Assembly (NCBI GenBank): GCA_937975765.1
Contig: CALJUR010000111.1
Coordinates: forward strand, 1 to 30,609
From: an uncultured Myxococcales bacterium
Lineage (GTDB): Bacteria; Myxococcota_A; UBA9042; DTJE01
Reading direction: 5' to 3'
Length of the DNA stretch: 30,609 bases
Shown: positions 1-8,365 of the stretch, piece by piece
Layout of the letters: each line of letters opens with the position of its first letter
Numbering within the stretch: the stretch's first letter is position 1
Position numbers and translations under genes: made by a program
Notes under the pieces: model-generated
Seen by the model: the letters and a program-made list of their open reading frames with translations, nothing else
What the model was told of the DNA's origin: nothing
Database searches by the model: none

Positions 1-2
1 GG

Positions 3-272
3 GACCTGGCGCTGCTGGTCCGTCCCACGCTGGTGCTGCTGGACGGGACCCGGGTGCTGCGACGAAACGGGCCCACGGGCGGTTCGCTGGACGACGTCGA
101 GGACGGGAGGACCTTCGTGGCCTCCCTGGACCCCGTTGCGGCGGATGCCTTCGGGGCGACCCTGCTGGGACGCACGGCGGGAGACCTTCCGTGGCTGGGC
201 ATGGCGGCGGCGGCCGGCGCAGGCACGGTGGACTGGGAGTCCCTGGCTCCCCGGCGGGAGGCCGTCGATTAG
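3..272 (+). CDS. DUF362 domain protein, C-terminal fragment
   Basis: The frame is open from the left edge of the window and stops with TAG at 270-272, so only about 89 C-terminal residues are present and the true start lies upstream. The fragment contains the segment VRPTLVLLDGTRVLRRNGPT, followed by GG, LDDV, then VASLDPVAADAFGATLLG. This matches the end of DUF362 family proteins, which typically read like 'vDa..vm..nGPtgG...v..vias.DpvAvDa'. The biochemical role of DUF362 proteins is poorly defined; many carry or neighbour 4Fe-4S domains. Here it lies 24 bp upstream of a membrane polyferredoxin and in line with an Fe-S aldo/keto reductase, so a role in the same redox module is inferred. The family call is fairly sure; the function is unknown. 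Confidence 0.75.
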   Translation, partial: DLALLVRPTLVLLDGTRVLRRNGPTGGSLDDVEDGRTFVASLDPVAADAFGATLLGRTAGDLPWLGMAAAAGAGTVDWESLAPRREAVD

Positions 273-296
273 GGACGCGGAACGGGGGAATCGCCC

Positions 297-2231
297 TTGC
301 GCATCGTCACTGCAAGAAGGATCAGCCAGGCGTTCTTCCTGCTGGCGTTCTTCTGGTTCGCCGCCATCAACGCCTTCGGCGAGGGGCGCTGGCAGATCCG
401 CGGCTGGCCGGTGAACCTCTTCCTGCAGTTGGACCCGCTGCCCGCCCTGGCGACCACCCTGGCGACGGGTACCCTGTACGCGGGCCTCCTGTGGTCCCTG
501 GCCACGGTCGTGCTGACCGTGCTGACGGGGCGCACCTTCTGCGGGTGGATCTGCCCCTTCGGCACCCTGAACCAGGCCATCGGCTGGCTGGGGAAGTCCT
601 TCCGGCGCGGAGAGAGGGTCCGGCTGAACCGTCCGTCCCGCTGGCAGGGGGCCAAGGTCTACCTGCTGGCCGCCATCCTCGCCGCCTGCGCGGCCGACCT
701 GATGTCCGGGACCTCCAGGCTGGCCTCCAGCCTCCCGTACCCCGTGCTGGCAGGGATCGCGATGCTGGTGGCGTTGCTGGCGTTTGCGATCCTTGCGACG
801 GTCGCGCGTCCCCGGCATCGCGCCGCCGCCTGGGCCGTTGCGCTGGCGCTGGCCTGGGCGGCCCTGGGCCGGATCCTCCCTGGCGACGAGGTGTTCTCCT
901 CCGTGGACCTGGTGGGCTGGCTGGACCCCATCGCGTTCCTGTCCCGCGGCACGGATACCGTCCTGTTGCCGCTGCTGGACCGATCGATCGGGGCCTTCTT
1001 CTCGGCCCCGCGCCATGTCCAGGGGGGCGGGTTGCTGGCGATCCTGCTGGGCGCCGCGCTGCTGGCGAACCTGGTCATCCCGCGCTTCTACTGCCGCTAC
1101 GTGTGCCCGACCGGCGCGCTGCTGGGCCTTCTGGGCCGGAACGCCCTTTGGAGGGTCGCGCGCACCTCCCCCTCGTGCTCGATGTGCCGGGCCTGCGATG
1201 CCGACTGCGAGGGCGCCTGCCAGCCTTCCGGCGTGATCCGGACCTCCGAGTGCGTCCTGTGCATGAACTGCCTGCCCGCCTGCGAAGAGGGGGTGATCAC
1301 GTTCCGCACCGGTCCCTCCGAGGCCGGCGAGCAGCCCCTTCCCGACGTCTCGCGCCGAGGGGTGCTGCTGTCGCTGGCGACCGGCGTGACGCTGGCCCCC
1401 GCCCTGCGCCTGGCCGGGAACGCGGGTGCCCTGACGCCGCCCGCGCTGGTTCGTCCCCCGGGCGCCTTGCCCGAACCGGAGTTCCTGGACCGCTGCCTGC
1501 GGTGCGGCCAGTGCATGCGCATCTGCCCGACCGGCGTGCTCCAGCCCGCGGGCCTGGACACCGGCATCGAGGCGCTGTGGACCCCGGTCCTGAACAACCG
1601 CATCGGCACCAGCGCGTGCCAGTTGAACTGCGTCGCGTGCGGGCACGTCTGCCCGACCGGGGCGATCCGTCCCTTCTCTCTGGACGAGAAGACCGGCCGG
1701 GGCGAGTTCGCCGGGACCGGGCCGCTCCGGATGGGCTGCGCCTTCGTCGATCGGGGCCGATGCCTGCCCTGGGCGATGGGCCGTCCCTGCATCGTCTGCC
1801 AGGAGAACTGCCCGGTCAGCCCGAAGGCGATCGTGCTGGAACCGGTCCTCGAACGCCTGCGCGACGGCCCCTGGACGGTGGCCGGGGTCGAGGGCGCGAC
1901 CGTCCGCCTGCAGGGTCGAAGCCTGCGCCCGGCACACCTGGCGGGCGGGGACCACTTCGCCTCGCCGCAGGGGCCCGGCGACCTGGGCTTCCCGATCCAG
2001 GACAACGGCGTCGACTCGATCACCCTGGCGAGGCCCGAGGATGCCGCGTCACTGATGCCCGGGACGCGGCTGGACCTCAAGGTCCGTCTGCACCTCCCCT
2101 ATGTCGATCCGGACCGTTGCACCGGCTGCGGCATCTGCGAGCACGAATGCCCCGTTGCGGGCCGACGGGCCATCCGGGTCACCAGCGAGAACGAGTCCCG
2201 GGACCCGCGTCGATCGCTGGTCCGCGGCTGA
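297..2231 (+). CDS. Membrane polyferredoxin, NapH-NapG-like fusion
   Basis: A 644-residue protein starting at TTG, with GGGGGAA 6-13 bases upstream. The N-terminal half (about 1-270) has several hydrophobic segments (roughly 8-28, 55-77, 148-168, 176-192, 245-262) and two CxxxCP motifs, CGWICP at 82-87 and CRYVCP at 266-271, the signature of NapH/CcoG/RdxA-type membrane ferredoxins. Cys-rich motifs follow at 294-304 and 319-329. A twin-arginine-like segment (SRRGVLLSLATG, from 352) then precedes a NapG/MauM-like part with four more Fe-S motifs at about 400-411, 441-453, 489-506 and 608-619. It probably passes electrons between the quinone pool or cytoplasm and a periplasmic partner. The next gene, 11 bp downstream, encodes a Tat-exported aldo/keto reductase, a plausible partner. 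NapH and NapG are usually separate polypeptides, so the fusion is noteworthy. The nitrate reductase itself is absent. Confidence 0.85.
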   Translation: MRIVTARRISQAFFLLAFFWFAAINAFGEGRWQIRGWPVNLFLQLDPLPALATTLATGTLYAGLLWSLATVVLTVLTGRTFCGWICPFGTLNQAIGWLGKSFRRGERVRLNRPSRWQGAKVYLLAAILAACAADLMSGTSRLASSLPYPVLAGIAMLVALLAFAILATVARPRHRAAAWAVALALAWAALGRILPGDEVFSSVDLVGWLDPIAFLSRGTDTVLLPLLDRSIGAFFSAPRHVQGGGLLAILLGAALLANLVIPRFYCRYVCPTGALLGLLGRNALWRVARTSPSCSMCRACDADCEGACQPSGVIRTSECVLCMNCLPACEEGVITFRTGPSEAGEQPLPDVSRRGVLLSLATGVTLAPALRLAGNAGALTPPALVRPPGALPEPEFLDRCLRCGQCMRICPTGVLQPAGLDTGIEALWTPVLNNRIGTSACQLNCVACGHVCPTGAIRPFSLDEKTGRGEFAGTGPLRMGCAFVDRGRCLPWAMGRPCIVCQENCPVSPKAIVLEPVLERLRDGPWTVAGVEGATVRLQGRSLRPAHLAGGDHFASPQGPGDLGFPIQDNGVDSITLARPEDAASLMPGTRLDLKVRLHLPYVDPDRCTGCGICEHECPVAGRRAIRVTSENESRDPRRSLVRG

Positions 2232-2242
2232 GGAGAAGACCC

Positions 2243-3448
2243 GTGGACGTGCTGACCCGCCGCGGTTTCCTTCGCCTGGCCGGCGCGACCGGCGCCGCGC
2301 TGCTGGCCACCCGTGCGGGGGCACAGGTCCCCGGACCGCAACTCCCGGCCCCTGCGGCCCAGCCCCGTGCGATCCCCATGCGCCCCCTGGGACGCACCGG
2401 GATCCGGATCCCGATCCTGGGATTGGGGGGCATGTTCGATACCCGATCCGCCCAGTTGCTGCTGCGCCAGTCGATCCCGTGGGGCGTGTCCTTCTGGGAC
2501 ACCGCGGACTGCTACGAGAACGGCAACAGCGAGGAGGGCTTCGGCCGCTTCTTCCAGCGCAGCCCGGCGGACCGGGACAAGGTCTTCCTGGTCACGAAGT
2601 CCGACCCGACGGATCCGGAGGGCATGACCCGGGTGCTGGACCAGTCCCTGCGCAGGATGCAGACCTCCCGCATCGACCTGTTCCTGATGCACGGGATCAA
2701 GACCGAGGCCCCCCTGAACCCCTCGGTCCGACGCTGGGCGCAGGAGAACAAGGCCGCCGGCCGGATCCGCCTTTTCGGATTCAGCACCCACCGGCACATG
2801 GAGCCCCTGATGGAGGCGGCGGCGGCCTCGGGCTTCGTCGATGCCGTGATGGTCTCGGTGAACTACCGCCTGCTGGGCCAGCCCGAGATGTCGAAGGCGC
2901 TGGAGGCCTGCCGCAGGGCCGGGGTCGGGGTCATCGCCATGAAGTTCAAGGGGGGGGCTCCGGTGCCCGGTACTCCCGGGATCGAGGCCCGGCTGGACGA
3001 CTGGATGAACAGGCGGGGGTTCACGCGGGAACAGGCGATGCTGAAGGCGCTGTGGGAGCATCCCGCGATCGCGTCGGTCTGCGCCGCCATCACCAGTTTC
3101 GGCACGCTGAAGGAGTACGCGGCCGCGGCGCTGGACACCCCGCGCCTGGCCGACGACGAACGGAAGGCCCTTCTCGAGTACGCCGAGGCGACCCGTGGCG
3201 GGTTCTGCCGGGCCTGCGGGGCCTGCGAGGCCGCCACCGGCGCGCCGGTCCCGGACGCGATGAGATGCCTGATGTACGAGAACGCCTACGGGGACCGGCA
3301 GCGGGCGGTCGAGGGATGGGCCCGGATCCCCGACGTCGCGCGATCGCGGCTGGATCGGGCCGACTGGTCCGAAGCGGAGAGGGCCTGCCCGAACCGACTT
3401 CCCGTCGCACGACTGGTCGGCGACGCGCTTCGGCGCTACGGGACCTGA
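2243..3448 (+). CDS. Tat-exported aldo/keto reductase with Fe-S tail
   Basis: A 401-residue protein starting at GTG, preceded by AGGAGAAG at 2231-2238 that overlaps the previous stop codon. The N-terminus holds a clear twin-arginine signal (TRRGFLRLAGATGAALLA), so it is probably exported folded with its cofactor. The body is an aldo/keto reductase TIM barrel: LGRTGIRIPILGLGG, the catalytic Asp and Tyr in WDTADCYENG, Lys in VFLVTKSD and His in LFLMHGI. The C-terminus has CRACGAC and later ACPNRLPV, resembling the ferredoxin-like tail of Fe-S aldo/keto reductases. The fourth cysteine normally found in CxxCxxCxxxCP is missing (the stretch reads CEAATGAP). The upstream polyferredoxin would be the natural electron donor or acceptor. 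The substrate cannot be predicted. The reading frame stays open far upstream, but the Tat signal and ribosome-binding site fix this start. Confidence 0.88.
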   Translation: MDVLTRRGFLRLAGATGAALLATRAGAQVPGPQLPAPAAQPRAIPMRPLGRTGIRIPILGLGGMFDTRSAQLLLRQSIPWGVSFWDTADCYENGNSEEGFGRFFQRSPADRDKVFLVTKSDPTDPEGMTRVLDQSLRRMQTSRIDLFLMHGIKTEAPLNPSVRRWAQENKAAGRIRLFGFSTHRHMEPLMEAAAASGFVDAVMVSVNYRLLGQPEMSKALEACRRAGVGVIAMKFKGGAPVPGTPGIEARLDDWMNRRGFTREQAMLKALWEHPAIASVCAAITSFGTLKEYAAAALDTPRLADDERKALLEYAEATRGGFCRACGACEAATGAPVPDAMRCLMYENAYGDRQRAVEGWARIPDVARSRLDRADWSEAERACPNRLPVARLVGDALRRYGT

Positions 3449-3470
3449 CCTCTCCGCATCCCCCTTCGCC

Positions 3471-5042
3471 TCAATCCTCGTGCCGGACGGTGTAGTCGGG
3501 CGAGGCCGGGGGCTGGTCCAGGACCGATGCGAACGGCTGGTCCAGGCCGAAGGCGCGCTGCATCAGCGGGATCGCGAACGTCTCGACGATCTGCAACTGC
3601 CGGTGCCGCGAAATCGTCGGCTTCGCATCCCCCATCAGCGCGCCGAAGGTCCCGTACCCGTAGACCTTGTGGTCGCAGAACGACCCGTGGTTCCCGCCGG
3701 GGATGTCGATCAGCCACTTCGGGCCGTCGCTGTTGTCGTAGGGGCTTGTGCAGTTCGCCATGCCGGACTGCGCGTCCTTCCCGCCATGGAAGACCATCAG
3801 CGCGCCCGGCAGCGTCTCGCCGTCGTCCACCGGACCCAGGAAGATCCCGCCGACGGTGTCGTCCTCCAGGTCCCCGTCCGCCGCGATCAGTTCCTCGGCG
3901 CGTCCGGTCCCGCGGGAATGCCCCACCCACGCGACCTGGTCCGTGGTCTGCACCCCCGCCAGCACCGCATGCTCGCCGCCCAGGTCCCTGCCGCGAACCC
4001 GGACGACCAGGGGCATCACCTGCTGGACCAGAGCCTCCTGGTCCTCGTTCATCATGTTCATCATCGTCGAGGGCATCACCGACACGAATCCCCAGGTCGA
4101 CAGCAGCTGGGCCAGGTGCTCGTGGTTCAGGTACAGCGCGCCGTTGCCGTGAAGAATGATCACCAGGGGCCACGTTCCCTTCACGGGAGGACGCCGGATC
4201 GAACCGCACTCGGCCGGGTAGAAGACGCGGGTGCCCAGGTCGTCCGGCAGGTCCACGTATCCCGCGGCGTAGGGTCCGACGTGCCTCGGCCCGTCCCCCG
4301 CCACGCCCGACGCCATCGGCGTCCCGGCATCGCACGGGATGATGCCCGTCGGCGCCTGCTCGAAGATCCCGGGCACCGACGCGGACTTTCCGGTCGAGTC
4401 GAACACCGAGATCGGCCCCTTCATGCCCGCGGTCACCTTCACGATCATCCGGTTCTCGTCCGCCGGCAGGTTGATGCCACCCAGCTGGACGCTGCCGATG
4501 CGCACGCGGGCGCTGCCGCCCATCAGGGACGGGATGTAAAAGGCGGCGCCGTCGATGACCAGCAGGTCGCCCGGGGCGGCGGCCGCGGGATGCCAGTTGT
4601 ACAGGGCGATGTCGGACTCGGTCCAGGTGCCGCGACGCTGGCACTTCCCCAGGCTGAACTCGCAGACCTCGTCGTCGGTGCACTCGTCGATCGAGTGGCA
4701 GAACTGCCCCTGCGGAGGCGACGTGTCCTCCACCGCTTCATCCGCCGGGATGTCCGCGGCCACCGCTTCGTCCTCGTGGGGATCCGCGGCGATCGCCTCG
4801 TCCTCGATCGGGTCGGTTGCGGTCTCGGCGAACGCCTCCTCGACGAAATCCTCCGGGGCGTCGCGCAACGGGTCCGTGCCCGTTTCGGCGACCGCGTCGG
4901 CCGCCGGATCCGCCATCGCGTCCCGGACGTCCCGCCCCCTCGCCTCGTCCGCCCCCGAACCTTCGCCGGAATCGCAGCCGTGGGCGATCGCGAACGCCGC
5001 GATCGCCACCGCAGCCGCCAGGAGCCTGGAACACGCACCCAT
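3471..5042 (-). CDS. Lipoprotein alpha/beta hydrolase with IPT-like domain
   Basis: A 523-residue protein. The ATG at 5042-5040 is preceded by GAGGTG; a longer frame exists, but this start gives a signal peptide ending at Cys23. The lipobox (IAHGC) is not canonical, so lipidation is likely rather than certain. Residues about 24-108 form a linker rich in Asp, Glu and Ala. A four-Cys patch follows at about 115-134 (CHSIDEC, VCEFSLGKC). Residues about 152-230 look like an IPT/TIG immunoglobulin-like domain. The rest is an alpha/beta hydrolase: oxyanion region LHGNG near 298, nucleophile Ser376 in GHSRG, a candidate acid Asp423 in GGKDAQSG and His452 in GGNHGSF. It resembles secreted dienelactone-hydrolase or polyester-hydrolase-like folds, but the substrate is unknown. 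The cell-surface location is inferred. It is convergent with the aldo/keto reductase gene, with 22 bp between them. Confidence 0.8.
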   Translation of the reverse strand: MGACSRLLAAAVAIAAFAIAHGCDSGEGSGADEARGRDVRDAMADPAADAVAETGTDPLRDAPEDFVEEAFAETATDPIEDEAIAADPHEDEAVAADIPADEAVEDTSPPQGQFCHSIDECTDDEVCEFSLGKCQRRGTWTESDIALYNWHPAAAAPGDLLVIDGAAFYIPSLMGGSARVRIGSVQLGGINLPADENRMIVKVTAGMKGPISVFDSTGKSASVPGIFEQAPTGIIPCDAGTPMASGVAGDGPRHVGPYAAGYVDLPDDLGTRVFYPAECGSIRRPPVKGTWPLVIILHGNGALYLNHEHLAQLLSTWGFVSVMPSTMMNMMNEDQEALVQQVMPLVVRVRGRDLGGEHAVLAGVQTTDQVAWVGHSRGTGRAEELIAADGDLEDDTVGGIFLGPVDDGETLPGALMVFHGGKDAQSGMANCTSPYDNSDGPKWLIDIPGGNHGSFCDHKVYGYGTFGALMGDAKPTISRHRQLQIVETFAIPLMQRAFGLDQPFASVLDQPPASPDYTVRHED

Positions 5043-5125
5043 CTGGCACCTCGTTCCCCGAGCCGTGGGCAGTCTAATCCTTCCAGGCGAGGAAGGCGAC
5101 GCCGGCACGGAGTTCCGCGACCGGT

Positions 5126-7669
5126 CTATTCCCAGGTGATCCGGAGGGGCGTGTAGGGGGCCAGCATGTCCGGATGCAGCGGCAGGACGCGCGCCGAGAA
5201 CCCGCACCGCCCGGTGACCGTGCAGGGCAGCTTCGCCAGGAAGAGGTGTTCGTCGCCGTCCGTCCTAACCAGGTCGGCCCGGGCGACCGACGCGTCCCGG
5301 ATGTCTCCCGCCGGTCCCAGCGGCCCGTACCGAACCTCCACCGCGACGTCCTGGGGCGACAGCGAGCCCAGGCGAACGCGCACCGGGACCTCCATCAGCG
5401 ACCCGATACCGATCTCGCGCGCCGGCGCGCCGTCCAGCCGCACGGACACCCCGGGCCACGCGACGTCCACGCGCTGCCGCCATCGGTCCAGTTCCGTGGC
5501 GCCCTTCAGGCCTTCGTCGCTCCATCGCTGGCCCAGCCGGTGCGCCGGCAGGTAGGCCCGCTCGACGTACTCGCGCACCATCCGGTGGGTGTTGAACACC
5601 GCGCCCAGCTTGCGGATCGACGCCTTCATCATCGCGATCCACTCGCGCGGCATCCCGCTGCGGTCACGGTTGAAGAACAGCGGCACCAGCTCGTTCTCCA
5701 GCAGGTGGAACAGCGACTCGCACTCGATTCGGTCCTGTTCCTCGGGTTCCGCGTAGACCTCGCCGTCGCCGATCGCCCAGCCGGTGTCCACCTCGTGCCC
5801 CTCGGCCCACCACCCGTCCAGCACGCTGCAGTTCAGCGCGCCGTTCGCCGCCGCCTTCATCCCCGACGTGCCCGACGCCTCCTGCGGACGCCGCGGCGTG
5901 TTCAGCCACACGTCCACGCCCTGCACCAGGTAGCGCGCCACGTTGATGTCGTAGTCCTCCAGGAACACCAGCCGCTGCCGCAGGCGCGCGTCGCGCGCGA
6001 AGCCGACCACCGACTTGATGATCTCCTTCGCCGGCAGATCCTGCGGGTGCGCCTTGCCCGCGAACAGGATCTGCACCGGGCGCTGCGAATCGGTCAGCAG
6101 ACGGATCAGCCTCTCGGGCTGCCGGAACAGCAGGCCCGCGCGCTTGTAGGTCGCGAAGCGCCGCGAGAACCCCAGCGTCAGCGCCGACGGATCCAGGACC
6201 TCCTCGGCCGCCCGCAGCGACGCGGGCCCCGCCCCCTGCCGCTTCAACTGGGCCGCCAGCCGCTTGCGCACGAAGAAGACCAGCCGCTCCTTGCGGATCT
6301 GGTGGATGCGCCACAGTTCGGACGCGGGAATCGTCTCCACCCGCTCCCACACGGAAGCGTCCCCGGGGTTGTCCACGAAGCGCGGTCCCAGGTACCGCAG
6401 GTACAGTTCGGCCATGTCGTGGCTGACCCAGGAACGCGTGTGGATGCCGTTCGTGATGGAGGTGATCGGCACCTCGTTGGACGGCAGCCCGGCCCACAGG
6501 TCCTTCCACATGGACTGCGCGACCTCGCCGTGCAGCCGGCTGACCCCGTTCGAGAAGGCAGCCATCCTCAGCGCCAGCACCGTCATCCCGAAGGTCCGTC
6601 CCGACTGGGGCCCGTCCTGGCCCAGCGACAGCAGGTCGTGCGGTCCCAGGCCGATCTGGTCGGCCAGGGGCTGGATGTACTTCAGGACCATCGCCGGGTC
6701 GAAGGTCTCGTTGCCCGCCGGAACCGGCGTGTGCGTCGTGAAGACGTTGGTCGCCGTCACGTACTCCTTCGCGGCGCCGTACGTGACACCGTTCTCCTTC
6801 ATCAGGTGCCGGATGCGTTCCAGCGCCAGGAACGCCGAGTGCCCCTCGTTCATGTGGTAGACGGTCGGCTCCATCCCCAGGGCGTGCAGCGCCCGGACGC
6901 CGCCCACGCCCAGCACAACCTCCTGGCGGATGCGCATGTCCCGGTCGCCGCCGTACAGCGTGGACGTGATCTCGCGGTTGTGCGGCGCGTTCGCCTCGAC
7001 GTTCGTGTCCAGCAGGATCAGCGGCGTCCGTCCCACCTGCACGCGCCAGATCCGCGCCTGCACCCGCTCGCCCGCCAGTTCCAGTTCGATCGTCAGGGGG
7101 CGCTTGTCGGGTCCCGTCTCGATGTGGACGGGCATGTTGTACCAGTCGTTGTCCGGGTACAGTTCGTGCTGCCAGCCGTCGGGGTTCAGCACCTGCCGGA
7201 AGTAGCCCTTCTGGTACAGCAGGCCCACTCCCACCAGCGGGATCCCCAGGTCCGAGGCGCTCTTCAGATGGTCGCCGGAGAGGACGCCCAGGCCGCCCGA
7301 GTAGATCGGGAGGCCTTCGTCCAGCCCGTACTCCGTCGAGAAGTAGGCCGCCAGGAAACGCCTCTCGCTTCCGTGGGCCTCGGAGAACCAGCCGGTCTGC
7401 ACCAGGTACCGGCGGAACTGCTCGTGCACCCGGTTCAGGCTGGACACGAAGGACTCGTCCCGGGCGGCCGCGTCCAGCGCGTTCTGCGACAGCATGCCCA
7501 GCATCAGCACCGGGTTCTGGCCGCACTTCTCCCACAGGACCGGGTCCAGCCGGATGAACAACTGGATCGCGTCCCAGTTCCACGAGTACCAGACGTTCAT
7601 CGCCAGTTCGCGCAGCGGCGCCAGCGCGGTGGGAAGGGTCGGTTTGACCTGGAAGGAATGGATGTTCAT
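5126..7669 (-). CDS. glgP: Alpha-glucan (glycogen/maltodextrin) phosphorylase
   Basis: About 847 residues from ATG 7669. An in-frame ATG at 7684 would add five residues, but family members begin near the MNIHSFQVKP segment. It removes glucose 1-phosphate from the non-reducing ends of alpha-1,4-glucans using pyridoxal phosphate, in the cytoplasm. Visible hallmarks: the N-terminal LAMNVWYSWNWDA block typical of the compact 'alpha-glucan family phosphorylase' group, EYGLDEGLPIYSGGLGVLSG near 113-135, THTPVPAGNETF near 312, and the PLP-binding Lys at about 605 in EASGTSGMKAAANG. The length fits this group. After about 725 there is a beta-rich C-terminal extension. The gene is followed, after 83 bp, by the lipoprotein hydrolase and preceded by a lytic transglycosylase; no other glycogen gene is nearby. 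Aldolase, another sugar-phosphate enzyme, lies just beyond the transglycosylase. Confidence 0.95.
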   Translation of the reverse strand: MNIHSFQVKPTLPTALAPLRELAMNVWYSWNWDAIQLFIRLDPVLWEKCGQNPVLMLGMLSQNALDAAARDESFVSSLNRVHEQFRRYLVQTGWFSEAHGSERRFLAAYFSTEYGLDEGLPIYSGGLGVLSGDHLKSASDLGIPLVGVGLLYQKGYFRQVLNPDGWQHELYPDNDWYNMPVHIETGPDKRPLTIELELAGERVQARIWRVQVGRTPLILLDTNVEANAPHNREITSTLYGGDRDMRIRQEVVLGVGGVRALHALGMEPTVYHMNEGHSAFLALERIRHLMKENGVTYGAAKEYVTATNVFTTHTPVPAGNETFDPAMVLKYIQPLADQIGLGPHDLLSLGQDGPQSGRTFGMTVLALRMAAFSNGVSRLHGEVAQSMWKDLWAGLPSNEVPITSITNGIHTRSWVSHDMAELYLRYLGPRFVDNPGDASVWERVETIPASELWRIHQIRKERLVFFVRKRLAAQLKRQGAGPASLRAAEEVLDPSALTLGFSRRFATYKRAGLLFRQPERLIRLLTDSQRPVQILFAGKAHPQDLPAKEIIKSVVGFARDARLRQRLVFLEDYDINVARYLVQGVDVWLNTPRRPQEASGTSGMKAAANGALNCSVLDGWWAEGHEVDTGWAIGDGEVYAEPEEQDRIECESLFHLLENELVPLFFNRDRSGMPREWIAMMKASIRKLGAVFNTHRMVREYVERAYLPAHRLGQRWSDEGLKGATELDRWRQRVDVAWPGVSVRLDGAPAREIGIGSLMEVPVRVRLGSLSPQDVAVEVRYGPLGPAGDIRDASVARADLVRTDGDEHLFLAKLPCTVTGRCGFSARVLPLHPDMLAPYTPLRITWE

Positions 7670-7696
7670 CGATTCATCCCGCATGAGGACGCGGCT

Positions 7697-8203
7697 TCAC
7701 CAGCCGCGGAAGGAAGCGAAGCGTTTCTGGGCCTGCTGGTACCGGCGACGCATCAGCACGTTCACCCGCCGGGCGTACCTTTCGCCCGGCCCGCCCGATG
7801 ATACCAGAACGCCCTCGTTGTAGTGGGCGACCCACCCGACGGGGCCCTCCAGCCGGGCGCCCCGGTTCTTCTGCACGTAGGCCAGGATCGAGATCCCCGC
7901 CCGGATGTTCAGGTGCCGGTCCAGCAGTTCCTCGCAGGACTTCAGCCCCAGGATCTCGCGCCAGGTCCGGCAGTTCACCTGGAACCGTCCGTAGTTGCCC
8001 AGCGATACCACCCGGTTGCGACGCCCGTCCTTCTCGGGGATGTTGCCGGTCTCCGCCTGGGCCACGGCAAGGGCCAGGTGGGGATTGACACCCTGGGCCA
8101 GCGAGACCCAGACGATCTCCGTCTCGGGGGACATCGCGGCCGGATCGAACAGGCGCAGGGCGGCCTGCACGATCAGGGCGGGCAGAAGAGCCGACGCGAC
8201 CAT
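7697..8203 (-). CDS. Small lytic transglycosylase (SLT fold)
   Basis: A 168-residue protein with a strong AAGGAG ribosome-binding site seven bases or fewer before ATG 8203. The first roughly 18 residues are hydrophobic and could be a short signal or anchor. The domain that follows matches Slt/GEWL-like soluble lytic transglycosylases: the catalytic Glu is Glu51 in AVAQAETGN, then GNYGRFQVNCRTWREIL, then NIRAGISILAYV and VGWVAHYNEG. Such enzymes cleave the MurNAc-GlcNAc bond of peptidoglycan without water, giving 1,6-anhydro-MurNAc. The protein is a minimal catalytic domain with a basic C-terminus (VNVLMRRRYQQAQKRF). It is transcribed from a recognisable promoter in the divergent gap to the aldolase gene and ends 27 bp before the phosphorylase start, so the two may be cotranscribed. 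No secretion-system genes are nearby, so a housekeeping wall role is the simplest reading. Confidence 0.85.
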   Translation of the reverse strand: MVASALLPALIVQAALRLFDPAAMSPETEIVWVSLAQGVNPHLALAVAQAETGNIPEKDGRRNRVVSLGNYGRFQVNCRTWREILGLKSCEELLDRHLNIRAGISILAYVQKNRGARLEGPVGWVAHYNEGVLVSSGGPGERYARRVNVLMRRRYQQAQKRFASFRGW

Positions 8204-8288
8204 AAAACTCCTTGCCCGCGTCTCGGGGTCGGTATCGAGCCGCGGGATGCCCCGGGTCCCGGTGGTCCGGTTCCCGGAGGAACGGCGG

Positions 8289-8317
8289 AGTATAGCACGG
8301 TTTCAGCCGACTTTCAC
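8289..8317 (-). promoter_or_regulatory. Sigma70-like promoter for the transglycosylase gene
   Basis: On the minus strand a -35-like GTGAAA (8317-8312) is separated by 17 bp from TATACT (8294-8289). The -10 is extended (TGCTATACT). It lies about 85 bp upstream of ATG 8203 in an AT-richer patch of the divergent gap. Confidence 0.55.
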
Positions 8318-8321
8318 CCCG

Positions 8322-8349
8322 TTGCATCGCGCCCCCGAATGTCCATAAT
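8322..8349 (+). promoter_or_regulatory. fba: Sigma70-like promoter for aldolase
   Basis: TTGCAT (8322-8327), a 16-bp spacer and CATAAT (8344-8349). Predicted transcription would begin near 8356, about 67 bases before the GTG start. Its -35 lies only four bases from the -35 of the divergent transglycosylase promoter, so the two probably compete. Confidence 0.5.
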
Positions 8350-8365
8350 CCGACGGCATTGGGGA

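Noticed and set aside
191..2242. A very long open frame (to 3448) upstream of the aldo/keto reductase
   Set aside because: It overlaps the polyferredoxin in another frame, has Arg/Pro/Gly-rich composition and no domain. High GC content makes stop codons rare, so it is a shadow. Only the part from GTG 2243 is real.
5174..7801. An 875-codon open frame antisense to the phosphorylase gene
   Set aside because: It is rich in Arg, Gln, Val and His with no domain or ribosome-binding site, and it mirrors the phosphorylase codons.
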